The notes: generated from the sequence alone by a model not told the origin. Positions 40,178 through 52,559 are shown, counted from the first letter of the stretch. The stretch is DNA of 64,000 nt from an uncultured Pseudomonadales bacterium (GCA_937775265.1 CALKBV010000002.1:244538-308537), one strand, 5' to 3'. Numbers and translations are program-made.

Positions 40178-40188
40178 CTCCCTGTCAG

Positions 40189-42120
40189 TTAGTGATCAGG
40201 CGCCGGGTCGCCGACAGGCCCCGTGCCCAGGTTGTCATTGCCGGTATCGGATTCATCGGCTTTTGGTGAAGCGTCGGAGTCTTTGTCATCCCAGCTTTCG
40301 GGCGGGCTTGGTTTTCGCCCGGCCATGATCTCATCAATCTGAGCTTTGTCGATAGTTTCGTACTCGAGAAGGGCATCCTTCATTATCTCAAGCTTTTCCC
40401 TATTCTCTTCAAGTATTTGTTCCGCCGTCGCGTAACAGCCATCGATGATCGATCTTACTTCAACATCGATCTTCATCGCTGTCTCATTAGATACCTGGGG
40501 TCTGGCTGAGCCAGCAGACATACCAAGAAACACTTCTTCATCATCTTCAGCGTACATCAATGGCCCAAGCTTCTCAGACAATCCCCATTTGGTGACCATC
40601 GCTTTCGCCATCTTGGTTGCCCGTTCAATATCGTTGGAAGCACCCGTTGTAATTCCATCCGGGCCTAGCGTCATCTCTTCAGCAATACGACCACCAAACA
40701 AGGAACATATCTGGCTAATGATCATTCTTTTACTCAGTGAGTATCGGTCTTCCTCAGGCAGGAACATGGTTACACCCAGCGCCCTTCCTCTTGGAATGAT
40801 GGACACTTTGTAACTTGGGTCATGCTCCGGTACCAGATAACCGACAATACAGTGGCCAGCTTCGTGGTACGCGGTGTTTTGCCGTTCCTTTTCTGACATC
40901 ACCATAGACTTCCTTTCGGCGCCCATCATGATTTTGTCTTTAGCTTGCTCGAACTCGCCCATGGTGACCGTTCGTTTGTCCTGTCTCGCTGCAAAAAGCG
41001 CGGCCTCATTAACAAGGTTAGCCAAATCAGCACCAGAGAATCCAGGCGTGCCTCGCGCAATCACACTGGCATCAACGTCTGCGCCAAGCGGAACCTTACG
41101 CATATGTACTTTAAGAATCTGTTCACGACCACGAATATCCGGCAAGGACACAACCACTTGCCGATCAAATCGTCCCGGCCGGAGTAGCGCTGGATCCAGA
41201 ACATCCGGCCGGTTGGTCGAGGCGATAACAATAATGCCCTCGTTACCTTCGAATCCGTCCATCTCAACCAGTAACTGGTTCAGGGTCTGTTCCCGTTCGT
41301 CATGACCGCCACCCACGCCTGCGCCCCTGTGCCTGCCTACCGCATCTATCTCGTCGATAAAAATAATGCAGGGGGTTTGCTTCTTGGCCTGTTCAAACAT
41401 GTCCCTCACTCGAGAAGCACCCACACCAACAAACATTTCCACAAAATCAGAACCCGAAATACTGAAGAACGGGACCTTGGCTTCACCGGCAATCGCTTTC
41501 GCAAGGAGAGTTTTACCGGTACCAGGCTGGCCAACCATCAGGATGCCACGCGGAATCCTGCCGCCTAACTTCTGGAACCTGCTGGGGTCCTCGAGAAACT
41601 CAACGAGTTCCTGAACATCTTCTTTCGCTTCATCAACACCAGCTACATCAGCGAAAGTCGTTTTGATTTGGTCCTCGCCGAGCAATTTTGCTTTACTCTT
41701 TCCAAAAGTTAGCGGTCCACCCTTTCCACCAGCACCACCTTGCATCTGACGCATAAAAAACATGAACACAGCAATAATGACGAGAATCGGAAAACTGGCC
41801 ACCAGTAATTGAGTCCAGATACTTTGCTGTTCGGGACGCTTGCCTTTGAAATCAACATTTCGATCGATCATATCCCCGATCAGAGCACTATCGGTGATCT
41901 GCGGCTGGATGGTTTCAAAGGCCCGCCCATCGGAACGTTCGCCGCGAATGGTCAGGCCATCCACTTCAACGGTTCGCACCTGATTTTGGTCCACCATTTC
42001 CAGGAAAGCAGAGTAATCAATCTCTTCATTTTCTGGACGAACATTGAAATTCTGGAACACCGTCAGCAGTACAGCTGCGATAATCAACCAAAGTAGTAGA
42101 TTTTTACCCATATCATTCAA
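40189..42120 (-). CDS. ftsH: ATP-dependent zinc metalloprotease FtsH
   Basis: FtsH (643 aa), a membrane AAA protease that degrades heat-shock sigma factor, LpxC and misfolded membrane proteins. Two N-terminal helices (about 5-24 and 105-122) flank a periplasmic domain. AAA motifs are [28 protein letters not shown] and the SRH region RPGRFDRQV; the zinc site is HEAGH. A Gly/Gln-free charged tail ends GDPAPDH. The start is at 42120; an ATG three codons in is possible. Confidence 0.97.
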   Translation of the reverse strand: MNDMGKNLLLWLIIAAVLLTVFQNFNVRPENEEIDYSAFLEMVDQNQVRTVEVDGLTIRGERSDGRAFETIQPQITDSALIGDMIDRNVDFKGKRPEQQSIWTQLLVASFPILVIIAVFMFFMRQMQGGAGGKGGPLTFGKSKAKLLGEDQIKTTFADVAGVDEAKEDVQELVEFLEDPSRFQKLGGRIPRGILMVGQPGTGKTLLAKAIAGEAKVPFFSISGSDFVEMFVGVGASRVRDMFEQAKKQTPCIIFIDEIDAVGRHRGAGVGGGHDEREQTLNQLLVEMDGFEGNEGIIVIASTNRPDVLDPALLRPGRFDRQVVVSLPDIRGREQILKVHMRKVPLGADVDASVIARGTPGFSGADLANLVNEAALFAARQDKRTVTMGEFEQAKDKIMMGAERKSMVMSEKERQNTAYHEAGHCIVGYLVPEHDPSYKVSIIPRGRALGVTMFLPEEDRYSLSKRMIISQICSLFGGRIAEEMTLGPDGITTGASNDIERATKMAKAMVTKWGLSEKLGPLMYAEDDEEVFLGMSAGSARPQVSNETAMKIDVEVRSIIDGCYATAEQILEENREKLEIMKDALLEYETIDKAQIDEIMAGRKPSPPESWDDKDSDASPKADESDTGNDNLGTGPVGDPAPDH

Positions 42121-42218
42121 AGCTCTATCCTCAATCCCGGACTGGTATCAGCCCAAGGTACCGTTAATTATACTTGTACGGCGTTATTAGTTCATCCGAC
42201 TACAATTCTAGCGATAAG

Positions 42219-42851
42219 TTATATCGAGCTGCCCTTGAACTTGCGGCCCAACACATAGATTTCGCGAGACTTCCCTCTTGAAGCTTTTGGCTTAAAGTTA
42301 TTTAACTGTTTGAAATTATTACGAATTATTTCTCTTATCTCATCGATCCCTGAACCTTCAAAGCATTTCATCACCAGCGCACCACCCGGTCTTAAGGTCG
42401 AACAGGCTAACTCCAGCGCCAGTTCGGTCAGGTAAATTGCAAGAGGTTGATCAATTTCTCTCATACCACTTAAGTTGGGGGCCATATCCGAGATTACAAG
42501 GTCTACGGGACGATCTTGCAGCACTGCCATCAACTCAGCGAGAACCTTTTCGTCCGTGAAATCGCCTTTAATGAGCATGGCACCCTCGATTGGCTCTATA
42601 TCCAGCAGATCAAGGCCAACCACGAACCCTTTGGGTCCGCACTTGTTTACCGCAATCTGCGTCCAGCCACCGGGCGCAGCACCCAGATCCACAACAACAG
42701 TCCCTGGACGAAGGAGATCGAATTTTTCATCGATCTCAAACAACTTGTAGCTCGCCCGGGATCTATAACCTTCCCGCCTGGCGCGAAGTACGTATTCATC
42801 CTTTTCGTGATCATTTAGCCACTGGGCACTGGATTTCGATTTTTTCGTCAT
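42219..42851 (-). CDS. rlmE: 23S rRNA (uridine(2552)-2'-O)-methyltransferase
   Basis: RlmE/FtsJ (210 aa), which methylates U2552 of 23S rRNA. SAM-binding motif I is VVDLGAAPGGWTQ; the K-D-K-E residues are recognisable in RSRASYKL, SDMAPNLSG, and VMKCFEGSG. It precedes ftsH and diverges from yhbY, the standard order. Confidence 0.96.
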   Translation of the reverse strand: MTKKSKSSAQWLNDHEKDEYVLRARREGYRSRASYKLFEIDEKFDLLRPGTVVVDLGAAPGGWTQIAVNKCGPKGFVVGLDLLDIEPIEGAMLIKGDFTDEKVLAELMAVLQDRPVDLVISDMAPNLSGMREIDQPLAIYLTELALELACSTLRPGGALVMKCFEGSGIDEIREIIRNNFKQLNNFKPKASRGKSREIYVLGRKFKGSSI

Positions 42852-42929
42852 TTAATTCCCTTCCGAAATGAAGTATCGCAAACCTGGGGTAACGTGGGTA
42901 CAATCGCCGCCCACAAATTCGGGTAAATC

Positions 42930-43235
42930 ATGAACGGTAAGCTAAAAAAGAAACTGAGAACCATCGGGCACGGACTCAAGGCAGTCGTCACCGTCGCCGG
43001 TAATGGTCTTTCAGAAAATGTGATTGCTGAGCTGAACCGCGCCCTCGATGATCATGAGCTGATCAAAGTGAAAATGTTTGGCGACAAGGCGGAACGAGCT
43101 GATGTTGTTGCTTCGCTAAAGGACATCCCGGACACGGCAATTGTTCAGGTAGTCGGAGGCATGGTGCTTGTCTATCGTGCTTCGCGCGAACCCAACCCGC
43201 TGCTGTCAAACATTGCCAGGGCCAACGTCCTTTAA
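42930..43235 (+). CDS. yhbY: YhbY-family (CRS1-YhbY) RNA-binding protein
   Basis: A single CRM-domain protein (101 aa) that associates with pre-50S particles. It has the conserved start KKKLRTIGHGLKAVVTVAGNGLSENVIAELNRALDDHELIKVK and the GxxG-like loop. It ends 14 bases from greA on the other strand. Confidence 0.94.
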   Translation: MNGKLKKKLRTIGHGLKAVVTVAGNGLSENVIAELNRALDDHELIKVKMFGDKAERADVVASLKDIPDTAIVQVVGGMVLVYRASREPNPLLSNIARANVL

Positions 43236-43249
43236 ACGGCGTAGCTGAA

Positions 43250-43726
43250 CTATGCGTGCCTGACGGCACATATTTCAAACTCCGCTTCTCCTGCTGGTGT
43301 CTTGACGAACGCCACATCGCCAACTTCTTTTCCGATCAACGCTCGAGCGATCGGTGAATAGACCGACAACTTGTTCAGCTTAATGTCTGACTCATCATCA
43401 CCTACGATCTGATAGGTCAGCTTCTCATCGTTACCGAGATTTAACAGTTCAACCGTTGTGCCAAAAATAATTCTGCCCGACTCGGGTATCAGCGTCACAT
43501 CAATAATCTGAGCGTTAGACAGCTTGCCTTCGATCTCAATAATCCGACCTTCTATAAAACCCTGCTCTTCCTTGGCATATTGGTACTCGGCATTCTCGCG
43601 AAGGTCACCCTGAGCGCGTGCTTCTGCAATCGCCTGCACAATCCTAGGCCTTTCCTGCAGTTTTAGTTTGTCGAACTCCTGGCGCAGTTGATTCTCGCCA
43701 TTCACCGTCATTGGAACCTTGTCCAT
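43250..43726 (-). CDS. greA: Transcription elongation factor GreA
   Basis: GreA (158 aa, as in E. coli) stimulates transcript cleavage in backtracked polymerase. The coiled coil carries [22 protein letters not shown], including the acidic D-x2-E tip, and the C-terminal globular domain ends [15 protein letters not shown]. The start [14 protein letters not shown] is chosen over an ATG/GTG at 43774 because it gives the family's N terminus. Confidence 0.96.
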   Translation of the reverse strand: MDKVPMTVNGENQLRQEFDKLKLQERPRIVQAIAEARAQGDLRENAEYQYAKEEQGFIEGRIIEIEGKLSNAQIIDVTLIPESGRIIFGTTVELLNLGNDEKLTYQIVGDDESDIKLNKLSVYSPIARALIGKEVGDVAFVKTPAGEAEFEICAVRHA

Positions 43727-43815
43727 CTTGTTATCTCTTACGTTAACTATCCCAGAACCGGGATAGTGCCGCATTGGGTGTGACTAGTGTCGAGAAGATT
43801 TAGTGCTTTGTCCAG

Positions 43816-46800
43816 CTATCTGCGTTGTAAATCTTGCAGGCTGTGGACTGTTCTATCTTCTCCGTGGCGAAGCGCTGCAACGCTCGCGCGTCCACCAGCC
43901 ATGGTGGTGGTGTAGCACACCTTGTTTTGTAAAGCAGTTCGCCTGATCCAGTATGAGTCTGCGATGGCCTGCTTGCCCTCTGTTGTATTGACGATAAAGT
44001 CGACATCATGGTTCTTCAACATATCTACAATATGTGGCCGTCCTTCCTGGACCTTGTTCACAAGCTGAACTTCCATTCCTGCTTCGCTGATAATCTTTGC
44101 ACTTCCCTGCGTGGCGACCAGCGCGAAACCCAGCTCAACCAATCCTTTGGCAATCTCCGGCAACTGGTCTTTATCGGCGTCACGGACACTCAGAAACACC
44201 CTGCCTTTGTTCGGGATTGTGTCGCTCGCCGCTGTCTGTGCCTTGCCGTAAGCCTCGGCAAAGCTTGCACCTGCGCCCATAACTTCTCCGGTGGATTTCA
44301 TCTCCGGCCCAAGAATCGGGTCGACACCCGGAAACTTCCCGAATGGAAACACCGCTTCTTTTACACTGAAAAAGTTTGGAATGATTTCCTCGGTAAACCC
44401 CTGTTTCTCGAGTGAAATACCGACCATACATCGCGCAGCCACTTTGGCGAGGCTTACCCCAATACACTTGGAAACAAACGGAACGGTTCTTGAGGCACGC
44501 GGATTCACTTCCAGCACAAAAATTTGGTTGTTTTGAACCGCAAGTTGCACGTTCATCAAACCAATGACGCCAAGTTCCAACGCCATGCGTTTTACCTGGT
44601 CTCTCATCTCGGCCTGCAATTCATCAGAAAGGCTATATGGCGGCAAGGAACAAGCCGAATCGCCGGAATGAATGCCTGCCTGCTCTATATGCTGCATGAC
44701 AGACCCGATGACGACCTGAGTCCCATCTGAGACTGCATCAATATCAACTTCAATGGCCTGGTCAAGAAAACGATCAAGCAAAATCGGCGAGTCCTCTGAA
44801 ACTTCGACCGCTTCTCTCATATAGGATTTCAGCTCGTCCTGGTCATAGACGATTTCCATTGCTCGTCCACCCAAAACATATGACGGCCGCACTACCAGAG
44901 GGAAACCTATATTGTCAGCCGCTACCACAGCTTGCTCCTGCGTTCTGACAGTTTTGTTAGGGGGCTGGATCAACGAAAGCTTATCGATCAGTTTCTGGAA
45001 CCTTTCACGGTCTTCGGCCTCATCTATCGCATCAGGCGATGTACCAATGATCGGTACTCCCGCCGCTTCCAACTGGTTAGCCAGTTTTAGCGGCGTCTGC
45101 CCACCGAACTGAACTATGACCCCCTTGGGTTTCTCAAGATCTACTACAGCCATAACGTCTTCAAACGTTAATGGTTCGAAGTACAACCTGTCAGAAGTGT
45201 CATAGTCGGTGGATACGGTTTCAGGATTGCAGTTGATCATGATCGACTCGAAACCATCTTCACGCATTGCAAATGCAGCATGAACACAGCAGTAGTCAAA
45301 CTCTATACCCTGACCAATCCTGTTAGGACCTCCGCCCAATACAATAATCTTGTCACGGTCCGTTGGGTTGGATTCACATTCATCTTCGTAGGTGGAATAC
45401 ATATAGGCGGTTGACGACTGAAACTCCGCCGCACAGGTATCTACGCGACGATAAACAGGACGAATATTCAAATCGAGTCTGTACTGACGAATGAGCTCTT
45501 CTTCGCATCCCAAAACAGATGCAAGCCTGGAGTCAGAAAATCCTTTTTGCTTCAAACGAAACAGCTCGGCTCGTTCTATACTCTTTACCGGCCTACCCTC
45601 AAGGGATTGCTCGCTCAGAACAAGGTCCTGTAGCTGCACGAGAAACCACGGATCTATGCCAGTTAACTCAAAGATCTCTGAAATCTCAAAGCCATGCCGC
45701 ATCGCATCAGCGACGTAGCGCAAACGGTCTTCGGTAGGTGTCCTTATTTGCTGACGAAGCCGGCTCTGGGCATCTTTTTGCTCCGGCGGAACAATCGGTG
45801 TTAAACCATCAATACCAATTTCCAGACCCCGTAAGGCTTTTTGTAGCGACTCCTGAAAAGTTCGGCCGATTGCCATTACCTCACCCACGGACTTCATTTG
45901 TGTGGTTAGCGTGTTATCTGCCTGGGGGAACTTTTCAAACGTGAACCGCGGAATCTTTGTCACGATATAGTCGATCGACGGTTCAAAAGAGGCCGGTGTT
46001 ACACCTCCCGTGATTTCATTAGACAGCTCATCCAGTGTATAACCGATTGCAAGCTTCGCTGCGACCTTCGCAATCGGGAACCCTGTTGCCTTGGATGCGA
46101 GAGCAGAGGACCGGGAAACCCTCGGGTTCATCTCAATCACGATCAGGCGACCGGTATTTGGATCAACGGCAAACTGGACGTTTGAACCACCAGTCTCAAC
46201 GCCAATGACCCGCAACACATCGAGAGACGCGTTGCGCATTATCTGATATTCCTTGTCGCTTAACGTCTGGGCCGGAGCAACGGTAATCGAGTCACCCGTG
46301 TGAACACCCATTGGATCAAGGTTTTCAATCGAACAAATAATGATGCAATTGTCATTTTTATCCCGGACAACTTCCATTTCATATTCTTTCCAGCCAATCA
46401 GCGACTCATCAATCAACAATTCGTTGGTTGGTGACAGGTCGAGGCCCCTGAGACAAATCTCTTCGAAGTCCTCCAGGTTGTAGGCAACGCCGCCGCCTGA
46501 ACCACCCATCGTAAAAGATGGGCGAATGACACAGGGGAAACCCAACATGGGCTGGACCTGTTTGGCCTCTTCTAACGAATGGGCAATGGCGTTTTTCGCG
46601 GTCTCTAAGCCAATTGACTTCATGGCGACATCAAACTGCTGGCGGTCTTCGGCCTTGTCGATCGCCTCTTTCGTTGCTCCAATCAATTCGACATCATATT
46701 TTTCAAGGACGCCTTCCCGTGCCAAATCTAACGCGCAGTTCAATGCTGTCTGTCCGCCCATGGTTGCAAGAATCGCATCAGGGCGCTCCAGCGCGATGAT

Positions 46801-47028
46801 GTTCTCAACATGTTGCCAGATAACCGGCTCGATGTAGGTTGCATCAGCCATGTCCGGATCTGTCATTATCGTGGCCGGATTAGAGTTCACTAGAATGACC
46901 CGGTAGCCTTCTTCACGTAGCGCTTTACACGCCTGCGCCCCGGAGTAATCAAACTCACAGGCCTGCCCGATGACAATGGGCCCAGCACCAATGAGCAAAA
47001 TACTTTTTATGTCAGTTCTCTTTGGCAT
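43816..47028 (-). CDS. carB: Carbamoyl-phosphate synthase large subunit
   Basis: CarB (1070 aa), making carbamoyl phosphate for arginine and pyrimidine synthesis. Two homologous ATP-grasp halves are seen, each opening with an [15 protein letters not shown]-type loop ([37 protein letters not shown]), and a C-terminal MGS-like allosteric domain (about 940-1070). It starts directly after the carA stop. Confidence 0.98.
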   Translation of the reverse strand: MPKRTDIKSILLIGAGPIVIGQACEFDYSGAQACKALREEGYRVILVNSNPATIMTDPDMADATYIEPVIWQHVENIIALERPDAILATMGGQTALNCALDLAREGVLEKYDVELIGATKEAIDKAEDRQQFDVAMKSIGLETAKNAIAHSLEEAKQVQPMLGFPCVIRPSFTMGGSGGGVAYNLEDFEEICLRGLDLSPTNELLIDESLIGWKEYEMEVVRDKNDNCIIICSIENLDPMGVHTGDSITVAPAQTLSDKEYQIMRNASLDVLRVIGVETGGSNVQFAVDPNTGRLIVIEMNPRVSRSSALASKATGFPIAKVAAKLAIGYTLDELSNEITGGVTPASFEPSIDYIVTKIPRFTFEKFPQADNTLTTQMKSVGEVMAIGRTFQESLQKALRGLEIGIDGLTPIVPPEQKDAQSRLRQQIRTPTEDRLRYVADAMRHGFEISEIFELTGIDPWFLVQLQDLVLSEQSLEGRPVKSIERAELFRLKQKGFSDSRLASVLGCEEELIRQYRLDLNIRPVYRRVDTCAAEFQSSTAYMYSTYEDECESNPTDRDKIIVLGGGPNRIGQGIEFDYCCVHAAFAMREDGFESIMINCNPETVSTDYDTSDRLYFEPLTFEDVMAVVDLEKPKGVIVQFGGQTPLKLANQLEAAGVPIIGTSPDAIDEAEDRERFQKLIDKLSLIQPPNKTVRTQEQAVVAADNIGFPLVVRPSYVLGGRAMEIVYDQDELKSYMREAVEVSEDSPILLDRFLDQAIEVDIDAVSDGTQVVIGSVMQHIEQAGIHSGDSACSLPPYSLSDELQAEMRDQVKRMALELGVIGLMNVQLAVQNNQIFVLEVNPRASRTVPFVSKCIGVSLAKVAARCMVGISLEKQGFTEEIIPNFFSVKEAVFPFGKFPGVDPILGPEMKSTGEVMGAGASFAEAYGKAQTAASDTIPNKGRVFLSVRDADKDQLPEIAKGLVELGFALVATQGSAKIISEAGMEVQLVNKVQEGRPHIVDMLKNHDVDFIVNTTEGKQAIADSYWIRRTALQNKVCYTTTMAGGRASVAALRHGEDRTVHSLQDLQRR

Positions 47029-48168
47029 TTATTGGTTATGCTCCCTCATCAACTCAATGAAATGATCAAACAAGGGGCCAGCATCATGAGGGCCAGGGCT
47101 TGCTTCCGGGTGTCCCTGGAAGCCAAACGCGGGGCGATCCACTAATTGGATACCCTGGATTGTGTCATCGAACAGCGAACGGTGAGTCACTCTCACGGTA
47201 TCCGGCAGCGCGACTTCATCGATGCAGAATCCATGATTCTGGCTAGTTATCAGCACCGTACCGTCTTCCAGGTTTTTTACCGGATGATTGGCACCGTGGT
47301 GACCATGACCCATCTTCTTCGTTTTCATTCCAGCGGCGAGCCCGAGGAGCTGTAAGCCGAGGCAAATACCAAATACCGGAATCTTCGTCTTCAATATTGC
47401 CGTTATCGCCTGGATCGCATAGTCACAGGGCCCGGGATCCCCTGGGCCGTTAGATAAAAATACGCCATCCGGATTCAGTGCCAAAACTTCGGCCGCAGAC
47501 GTCTGCGCGGGCACTACAGTAAGCCTGCAGCCCCGGTCTCCCATTAACCTGAGTATGTTTTTCTTAACACCAAAGTCGTATGCAACCACATGGAACTCGG
47601 ACTCGGTAACTGCTGAGTATCCCTGCCCGATCTTCCAGCTTCCTTCCCGCCACTCATAGGTCACAGGCGATGTAACAACTTTCGCCAGGTCCATACCCTC
47701 AAGCCCGGCAAAGCCTTTCGCCGCCGCGAGTGCTCCTGATATTACACTTTCCGACAGGTCTGGCCCTGCCACTATGGCACCATTCTGGGAGCCCTGATCA
47801 CGAAGGACCCGGGTTAGTTTTCTGGTATCTATCTCAGCTATCGCTACAACATTTCGGGCGACAAGGTAATCACTAAGAGACATCTCGCTGCGCCAGTTAC
47901 TGGCCATGAGAGGTAAATCACGAATCACCAGGCCCGTCGCCCAGATTTCCGGGGATTCCTCATCTTCAAGCGTAACGCCAGTATTGCCAATATGCGGATG
48001 GGTCAGCGTAATAATCTGCCTGGCATAAGAGGGGTCGGTGAGTATCTCCTGATAGCCGGTCATCGACGTATTGAAGACGACTTCTCCGACGACAAGACCA
48101 TCTACGCCAATAGCAGTACCCTCGAACAGCATACCGTTTTCGAGTGCAAGTACTGCTCTACTATCCAA
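47029..48168 (-). CDS. carA: Carbamoyl-phosphate synthase small subunit
   Basis: CarA (379 aa), the glutaminase subunit. The class I amidotransferase triad is visible in [13 protein letters not shown] (Cys) and GHPEASPG (His, Glu). Family N termini match from the TTG at 48168 ([17 protein letters not shown]), which has GGAG eight bases upstream; an in-frame reading to 48210 would begin inside the terminator stem region. An intrinsic terminator lies 40 bases upstream, pointing to separate or attenuated expression from dapB. Confidence 0.95.
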   Translation of the reverse strand: MDSRAVLALENGMLFEGTAIGVDGLVVGEVVFNTSMTGYQEILTDPSYARQIITLTHPHIGNTGVTLEDEESPEIWATGLVIRDLPLMASNWRSEMSLSDYLVARNVVAIAEIDTRKLTRVLRDQGSQNGAIVAGPDLSESVISGALAAAKGFAGLEGMDLAKVVTSPVTYEWREGSWKIGQGYSAVTESEFHVVAYDFGVKKNILRLMGDRGCRLTVVPAQTSAAEVLALNPDGVFLSNGPGDPGPCDYAIQAITAILKTKIPVFGICLGLQLLGLAAGMKTKKMGHGHHGANHPVKNLEDGTVLITSQNHGFCIDEVALPDTVRVTHRSLFDDTIQGIQLVDRPAFGFQGHPEASPGPHDAGPLFDHFIELMREHNQ

Positions 48169-48208
48169 GCGCGAGTCTCCAAGAAAAATTAAAATGAACG
48201 TGCCGATC

Positions 48209-48243
48209 AAAAAAAAGCGAGACGGAAATTGCTTCCATCTCGC
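48209..48243 (-). terminator. Strong terminator/attenuator before carA
   Basis: On the minus strand GCGAGA-T-GGAA / TTCC-G-TCTCGC (ten pairs with one mismatch) followed by eight T's. It is after dapB and only 40 bases before the carA start, so it may end dapB transcripts or act as a carAB attenuator. Confidence 0.8.
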
Positions 48244-48368
48244 CTTTCAATTCTGTTTACGCGGGTGTTTCATCCTAAGCGCAGCATTCTAGTCGAGGTG
48301 CACTTTTGTTTCCAGTCATTCGACTGACTTTAACCCATCAGCCAGTATCTTTATTGAGGGGTATTAGT

Positions 48369-48464
48369 GAGCCTTCAGCGTTGCCTCGTAAATTTGAATT
48401 TAGGCCTAATCATGTCCAGAGATTTAAACCTGCCTGGTAGCCCACCACAAAAGAGCCTTCAGCG
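48369..48464. repeat. Two copies of GAGCCTTCAGCG between carA and dapB
   Basis: GAGCCTTCAGCG at 48369-48380 and 48453-48464, each continuing similarly (TT-R-CCT-S-G/C-AA). The second directly abuts the dapB stop codon (48465-48467). The same core with one base changed is repeated five times at the end of recN. The rest of the 254-base spacer holds the terminator and no gene. Confidence 0.7.
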
Positions 48465-49271
48465 TTACCTGGCAAGCCCAAGTACGTCCAGCATGTCATA
48501 GCGACCCGGAACCTGGTTTACAATCCAACCGGCCGCGCGGAGAGCCCCTTCTGCAAAGTTGGCGCGGCTCTGTGCCCTATGAGTGATTTCCAGACGTTCG
48601 CCACCAGCAATAAACATAACCGTATGCTCACCGACTATCTCACCACCGCGAACCGCATGAAACCCAATGGTTTCACGATCACGGGCACCGGTTAGCCCAT
48701 GCCTTCCATGCCGGGAGACAGAAGCCAGGTCTCGCCCGAGCCCTTTCGCGACATGTTCACCCAGACTGAGAGCCGTACCTGATGGTGCATCTACTTTATG
48801 ACGATGATGCGATTCAATAATCTCAACATCCACCGTGTCGCCGAAAATGCCCGCCGCCATCTCAACTAATTGAAAAGTTGCGTTAACCCCAATGCTGTAA
48901 TTACTGGCGAAGACCACGGGGACAGAGCTGCTGATTTCGTCCATCCTGGCTGTTTGACTTTCAGACAAACCGGTTGTGCCGATCACCATGCGAGTACCTG
49001 CCTTATGGCAGATTTCCAGATTCTTTTCGGTTGCAACAGCAATGGTGAAATCAATCAGTACATCCATATCGGCTACCACCTGTGCCAGGTCATCAGCAAT
49101 GGAAACACCCACCTTACCAATACCCGCAACGATCCCAGCGTCCTGGCCAATAACCCGCAGGCCGGGCAGATCAACAGCCGCCGCCAGGTCCAAGTCCGGT
49201 GATTCCTGAATCATCTTGACCAGGGTTTTCCCCATTTTTCCGGCAGCGCCGACTACACCTACTCTGGGCAC
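48465..49271 (-). CDS. dapB: 4-hydroxy-tetrahydrodipicolinate reductase
   Basis: DapB (268 aa) in the lysine/diaminopimelate pathway. The NAD(P)-binding loop is VVGAAGKMGKTLV at the N terminus; the substrate/catalytic motif is ESHHRHKVDAPSGTAL. It lies between dnaJ and carA, as in pseudomonads. Its stop is followed at once by a CGCTGAAGGCTC repeat. Confidence 0.97.
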   Translation of the reverse strand: MPRVGVVGAAGKMGKTLVKMIQESPDLDLAAAVDLPGLRVIGQDAGIVAGIGKVGVSIADDLAQVVADMDVLIDFTIAVATEKNLEICHKAGTRMVIGTTGLSESQTARMDEISSSVPVVFASNYSIGVNATFQLVEMAAGIFGDTVDVEIIESHHRHKVDAPSGTALSLGEHVAKGLGRDLASVSRHGRHGLTGARDRETIGFHAVRGGEIVGEHTVMFIAGGERLEITHRAQSRANFAEGALRAAGWIVNQVPGRYDMLDVLGLAR

Positions 49272-49329
49272 GAGCTTTCCTGAAGTTAATGAACGTTAAG
49301 GGAGGATAGCGAATTGAGACCGGTAGTGT

Positions 49330-50454
49330 CTAATCGGTCAGGGCGTCAACGAAGCGTTTGACCCGGCTGAACCAGCCAGATTGCTGAGGTCTTTGTTTCT
49401 CACTGGTATGCTCGGCAAATTCCTTCAGCAATTCTCTTTGCTTACCGGAGAGGTTCACCGGAGTTTCAACAATCACCCGGCAGAACAAGTCCCCAATGCC
49501 ACCGCCTCTTACCTGAGTGACGTTGACACCTTTACCTCGCAAGCGGAACTGCTTGCCTGTTTGGGTTTCTGACGGGATCTTGAGATTCACACGACCATCA
49601 AGAGTCGGCACTTCGAGCTCTCCACCCAAAGCCGCGTCAACAAAGCTCACAGGCACATCACAGTAAAGATGTTCGCCGTGCCGGGTGAATATGTCGTGAT
49701 CACGAACCTCCATTTGCACATACAGATCACCGGCCGGCCCACCCATCGCGCCTGCTTCACCCTGCGCACTCAGCCGAATTCGGTCGCCCGTATCTACGCC
49801 AGGAGGTACTTTCACAGACAGTGTCTTGGTTTCCTGGGTTCGACCCTGACCGTTACATTTGACGCAGGGTTCCCTAATGATTTTGCCCTGACCACGACAC
49901 CTGGGACAGGCCTGCTGTATCGAAAAAATGCCCTGTCGGGCCGATACCTGGCCCATGCCACCACATTGGATACAGTCAGTAGCAGAAGTACCTTTTGCTG
50001 CACCCGAGCCATGGCATTCAACACATTCAACCAGCGTTGGCACCTTGATTGTTGGATTCCAGCCCTTGAAGGCCTGTTCAAGGCTTAGGTTAAGGACGTA
50101 TCGAAGATCTGCGCCACGACTGGGCCCACCTCGGCGGCCACCGCCACCTGCGCCTCCGAAAATATCACCAAAGACATCTTCGAAGATCGAGCCAAACCCG
50201 CCACCACCACCAGCACCAGCGCCAGAACCGTCGACCGCAGCATGACCAAACTGGTCATAAGCCTGCCTTTTTTCAGCGTCCATCAATACTTCTGCCGCCT
50301 CACTGGCCTCTTTGAACTTCTCTTCTGAACTCGCATCATCCGGATTACGATCAGGATGGTGCTTCATGGCAAGACGACGATAGGCTTTTTTAATCGCCTG
50401 CTCAGAAGCATTCCGCTCTACGCCGAGGACTTCATAGTAATCTCGTTTTGCCAT
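49330..50454 (-). CDS. dnaJ: Chaperone protein DnaJ
   Basis: DnaJ (374 aa), the Hsp40 co-chaperone of DnaK. The J domain has HHPDRN; a Gly/Phe-rich linker ([24 protein letters not shown]) follows; four zinc-centre repeats [24 protein letters not shown] and CVKCNGQG are complete, then the C-terminal substrate-binding domains. It lies 83 bases after dnaK, with a hairpin between them. Confidence 0.97.
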   Translation of the reverse strand: MAKRDYYEVLGVERNASEQAIKKAYRRLAMKHHPDRNPDDASSEEKFKEASEAAEVLMDAEKRQAYDQFGHAAVDGSGAGAGGGGGFGSIFEDVFGDIFGGAGGGGRRGGPSRGADLRYVLNLSLEQAFKGWNPTIKVPTLVECVECHGSGAAKGTSATDCIQCGGMGQVSARQGIFSIQQACPRCRGQGKIIREPCVKCNGQGRTQETKTLSVKVPPGVDTGDRIRLSAQGEAGAMGGPAGDLYVQMEVRDHDIFTRHGEHLYCDVPVSFVDAALGGELEVPTLDGRVNLKIPSETQTGKQFRLRGKGVNVTQVRGGGIGDLFCRVIVETPVNLSGKQRELLKEFAEHTSEKQRPQQSGWFSRVKRFVDALTD

Positions 50455-50480
50455 AACTATTCTTCTTTACCTTTCAATAC

Positions 50481-50506
50481 AAAACAACGCGGCTTGACCC
50501 GCGTTG
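50481..50506 (-). terminator. Internal hairpin/terminator between dnaK and dnaJ
   Basis: An eight-pair stem (CAACGCGG/CCGCGTTG) with a six-base loop, followed on the minus strand by TTTT. Probably a partial terminator or processing site that lowers dnaJ relative to dnaK. Confidence 0.6.
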
Positions 50507-50537
50507 CTTACTTGCTACCTTGAAGTAAACCAGACGA

Positions 50538-52457
50538 TTACTTCTCGTCTTTAACTTCCTCGAACTCAGCGTCCACTGCGTCCGGATCACCTCCGGATTC
50601 TGCAGGACCCGCTTCAGCTTCCTGTTCAGCTCCTTCCTGAGCCTCAGCATACATGCGCTGCGCCAGAGAGGAAGAGGCTTCCGTCAGTTTCTGCGTTTTG
50701 GCCTCAATGTCGTCCTTGTCATCTAACTTAAGCGACTCTTCAAGCGCTGAGATTGCGCCTTCAATGTCGGTCTTTTCTGATTCCTCAACCTTGTCGCCCG
50801 CTTCTTCCAACGTCTTCCTGGTCGCATGAATAATGCCGTCAGCCATATTGCGCGCACCAACCAGCTCTTCAAACTTAAGGTCTTCATCAGCATGTGACTC
50901 AGCATCACGAACCATTTGCTCGACTTCTTCATCAGACAAACCGCTTGAAGCCTTAATCACAATGGACTGTTCCTTGCCGGTAGCCTTGTCCTTCGCTGAC
51001 ACGTTCAGGATTCCGTTGGCGTCCAGGTCAAAACTGACTTCAATCTGTGGCGTACCTCGAGGAGCCGGGGGAATATCGGACAAATCAAATTGACCAAGAG
51101 ATTTGTTCTGGCCCGCCTGCTTTCGCTCACCCTGCAACACATGAATAGTCACGGCCGGCTGGCTATCGTCAGCCGTAGAGAAGACCTGTGATTTCTGGGT
51201 AGGAATCGTCGTGTTCTTCTCTATCAGCGGACTCATCACGCCGCCCATGGTTTCAATACCCAACGACAGCGGCGTCACGTCAAGTAGAAGCACATCTGTA
51301 ACTTCACCCGCTAAAACAGCAGCCTGGATAGATGCACCCAAGGCAACAGCTTCATCAGGGTTTACATCTTTTCGAGCATCCTTGCCGAAAAATTCCTTTA
51401 CTTTTTTCTGCACCAGAGGCATACGCGTCTGGCCACCCACGAGGATAATGTCATCAATCTTGGAAACGCTGACGTCAGCGTCCTTCAGGGCAATGCGAAG
51501 TGGTTCAAGCGTCCGCTCAACCAGCTCTTCAACGAGAGACTCCAGCTTGGCCTGGGTTACCTTTATAACAAGGTGCTTGGGCCCAGTGTTATCCGCCGTG
51601 ATGTATGGAAGGTTAACCTCAGTCTGGCCACTGGTTGACAGCTCGATCTTGGCTTTTTCCGCGGCTTCCTTCAGACGCTGCAACGCCAGCGGGTCGTTAT
51701 GCAAATCCATAGCGTGTTCTTTTTTGAACTCGTCAGCCAAGTACTCAATCAGGCGGAGGTCAAAATCCTCGCCCCCGAGAAAGGTATCGCCGTTAGTTGA
51801 CAGCACTTCGAACTGTTTCTCGCCATCGACATCTGCAATTTCAATGATCGAGATATCAAAAGTACCACCGCCAAGGTCATAAACTGCGATAGTAGAATCG
51901 CCAACCGACTTATCCATGCCATAGGCAAGCGCCGCCGCTGTGGGCTCGTTAATAATTCGTTTGACTTCAAGGCCCGCGATTTTACCGGCATCTTTAGTGG
52001 CCTGGCGCTGCGAATCATTGAAGTAAGCCGGAACAGTGATAACAGCTTCAGTCACTGTTTCACCAAGATAGTCTTCGGCCGTTTTCTTCATCTTACCCAA
52101 CACCTGGGCGGAAACCTGTGGCGGCGCCATTTTTTGGCCTTTGACCTCGACCCACGCATCACCGTTGTCGGCTTTCACAATCTTGTAAGGCACCATCTTA
52201 ATGTCACGCTGAACGACGTCGTCGCCAAATTGCCGACCGATAAGTCGTTTTACTGCGAACAGGGTGTTTCCAGGGTTGGTAACTGCCTGCCGTTTCGCAG
52301 ACTGACCGACCAATATCTCGTCGTCATCGCTGTAGCCAACAACGGATGGAGTCGTTCGATCCCCTTCCGAGTTTTCAATAATTCTCGGCTCCTTACCCTC
52401 AAGGACGGCAACACAAGAATTGGTTGTTCCGAGGTCAATACCAATGATCTTACCCAT
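50538..52457 (-). CDS. dnaK: Chaperone protein DnaK (Hsp70)
   Basis: DnaK (639 aa). It opens [21 protein letters not shown]; the ATPase domain has [12 protein letters not shown] and [12 protein letters not shown]; the linker [18 protein letters not shown] leads to the substrate domain, and the disordered end reads EEVKDEK, as in other bacteria. A weak CTTGAA-N16-CAATAT sequence upstream might be a secondary heat-shock promoter; the main one lies before grpE. Confidence 0.98.
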   Translation of the reverse strand: MGKIIGIDLGTTNSCVAVLEGKEPRIIENSEGDRTTPSVVGYSDDDEILVGQSAKRQAVTNPGNTLFAVKRLIGRQFGDDVVQRDIKMVPYKIVKADNGDAWVEVKGQKMAPPQVSAQVLGKMKKTAEDYLGETVTEAVITVPAYFNDSQRQATKDAGKIAGLEVKRIINEPTAAALAYGMDKSVGDSTIAVYDLGGGTFDISIIEIADVDGEKQFEVLSTNGDTFLGGEDFDLRLIEYLADEFKKEHAMDLHNDPLALQRLKEAAEKAKIELSTSGQTEVNLPYITADNTGPKHLVIKVTQAKLESLVEELVERTLEPLRIALKDADVSVSKIDDIILVGGQTRMPLVQKKVKEFFGKDARKDVNPDEAVALGASIQAAVLAGEVTDVLLLDVTPLSLGIETMGGVMSPLIEKNTTIPTQKSQVFSTADDSQPAVTIHVLQGERKQAGQNKSLGQFDLSDIPPAPRGTPQIEVSFDLDANGILNVSAKDKATGKEQSIVIKASSGLSDEEVEQMVRDAESHADEDLKFEELVGARNMADGIIHATRKTLEEAGDKVEESEKTDIEGAISALEESLKLDDKDDIEAKTQKLTEASSSLAQRMYAEAQEGAEQEAEAGPAESGGDPDAVDAEFEEVKDEK

Positions 52458-52559
52458 TTCGTTTCTCCATTCTCACCACAGCTCTTGGTGGCGTAATCAA
52501 TTATTAGTAACCGCTATATTGTTACGATGCCCGGTAATTCAAGGTCCGGACCAGTAAAT

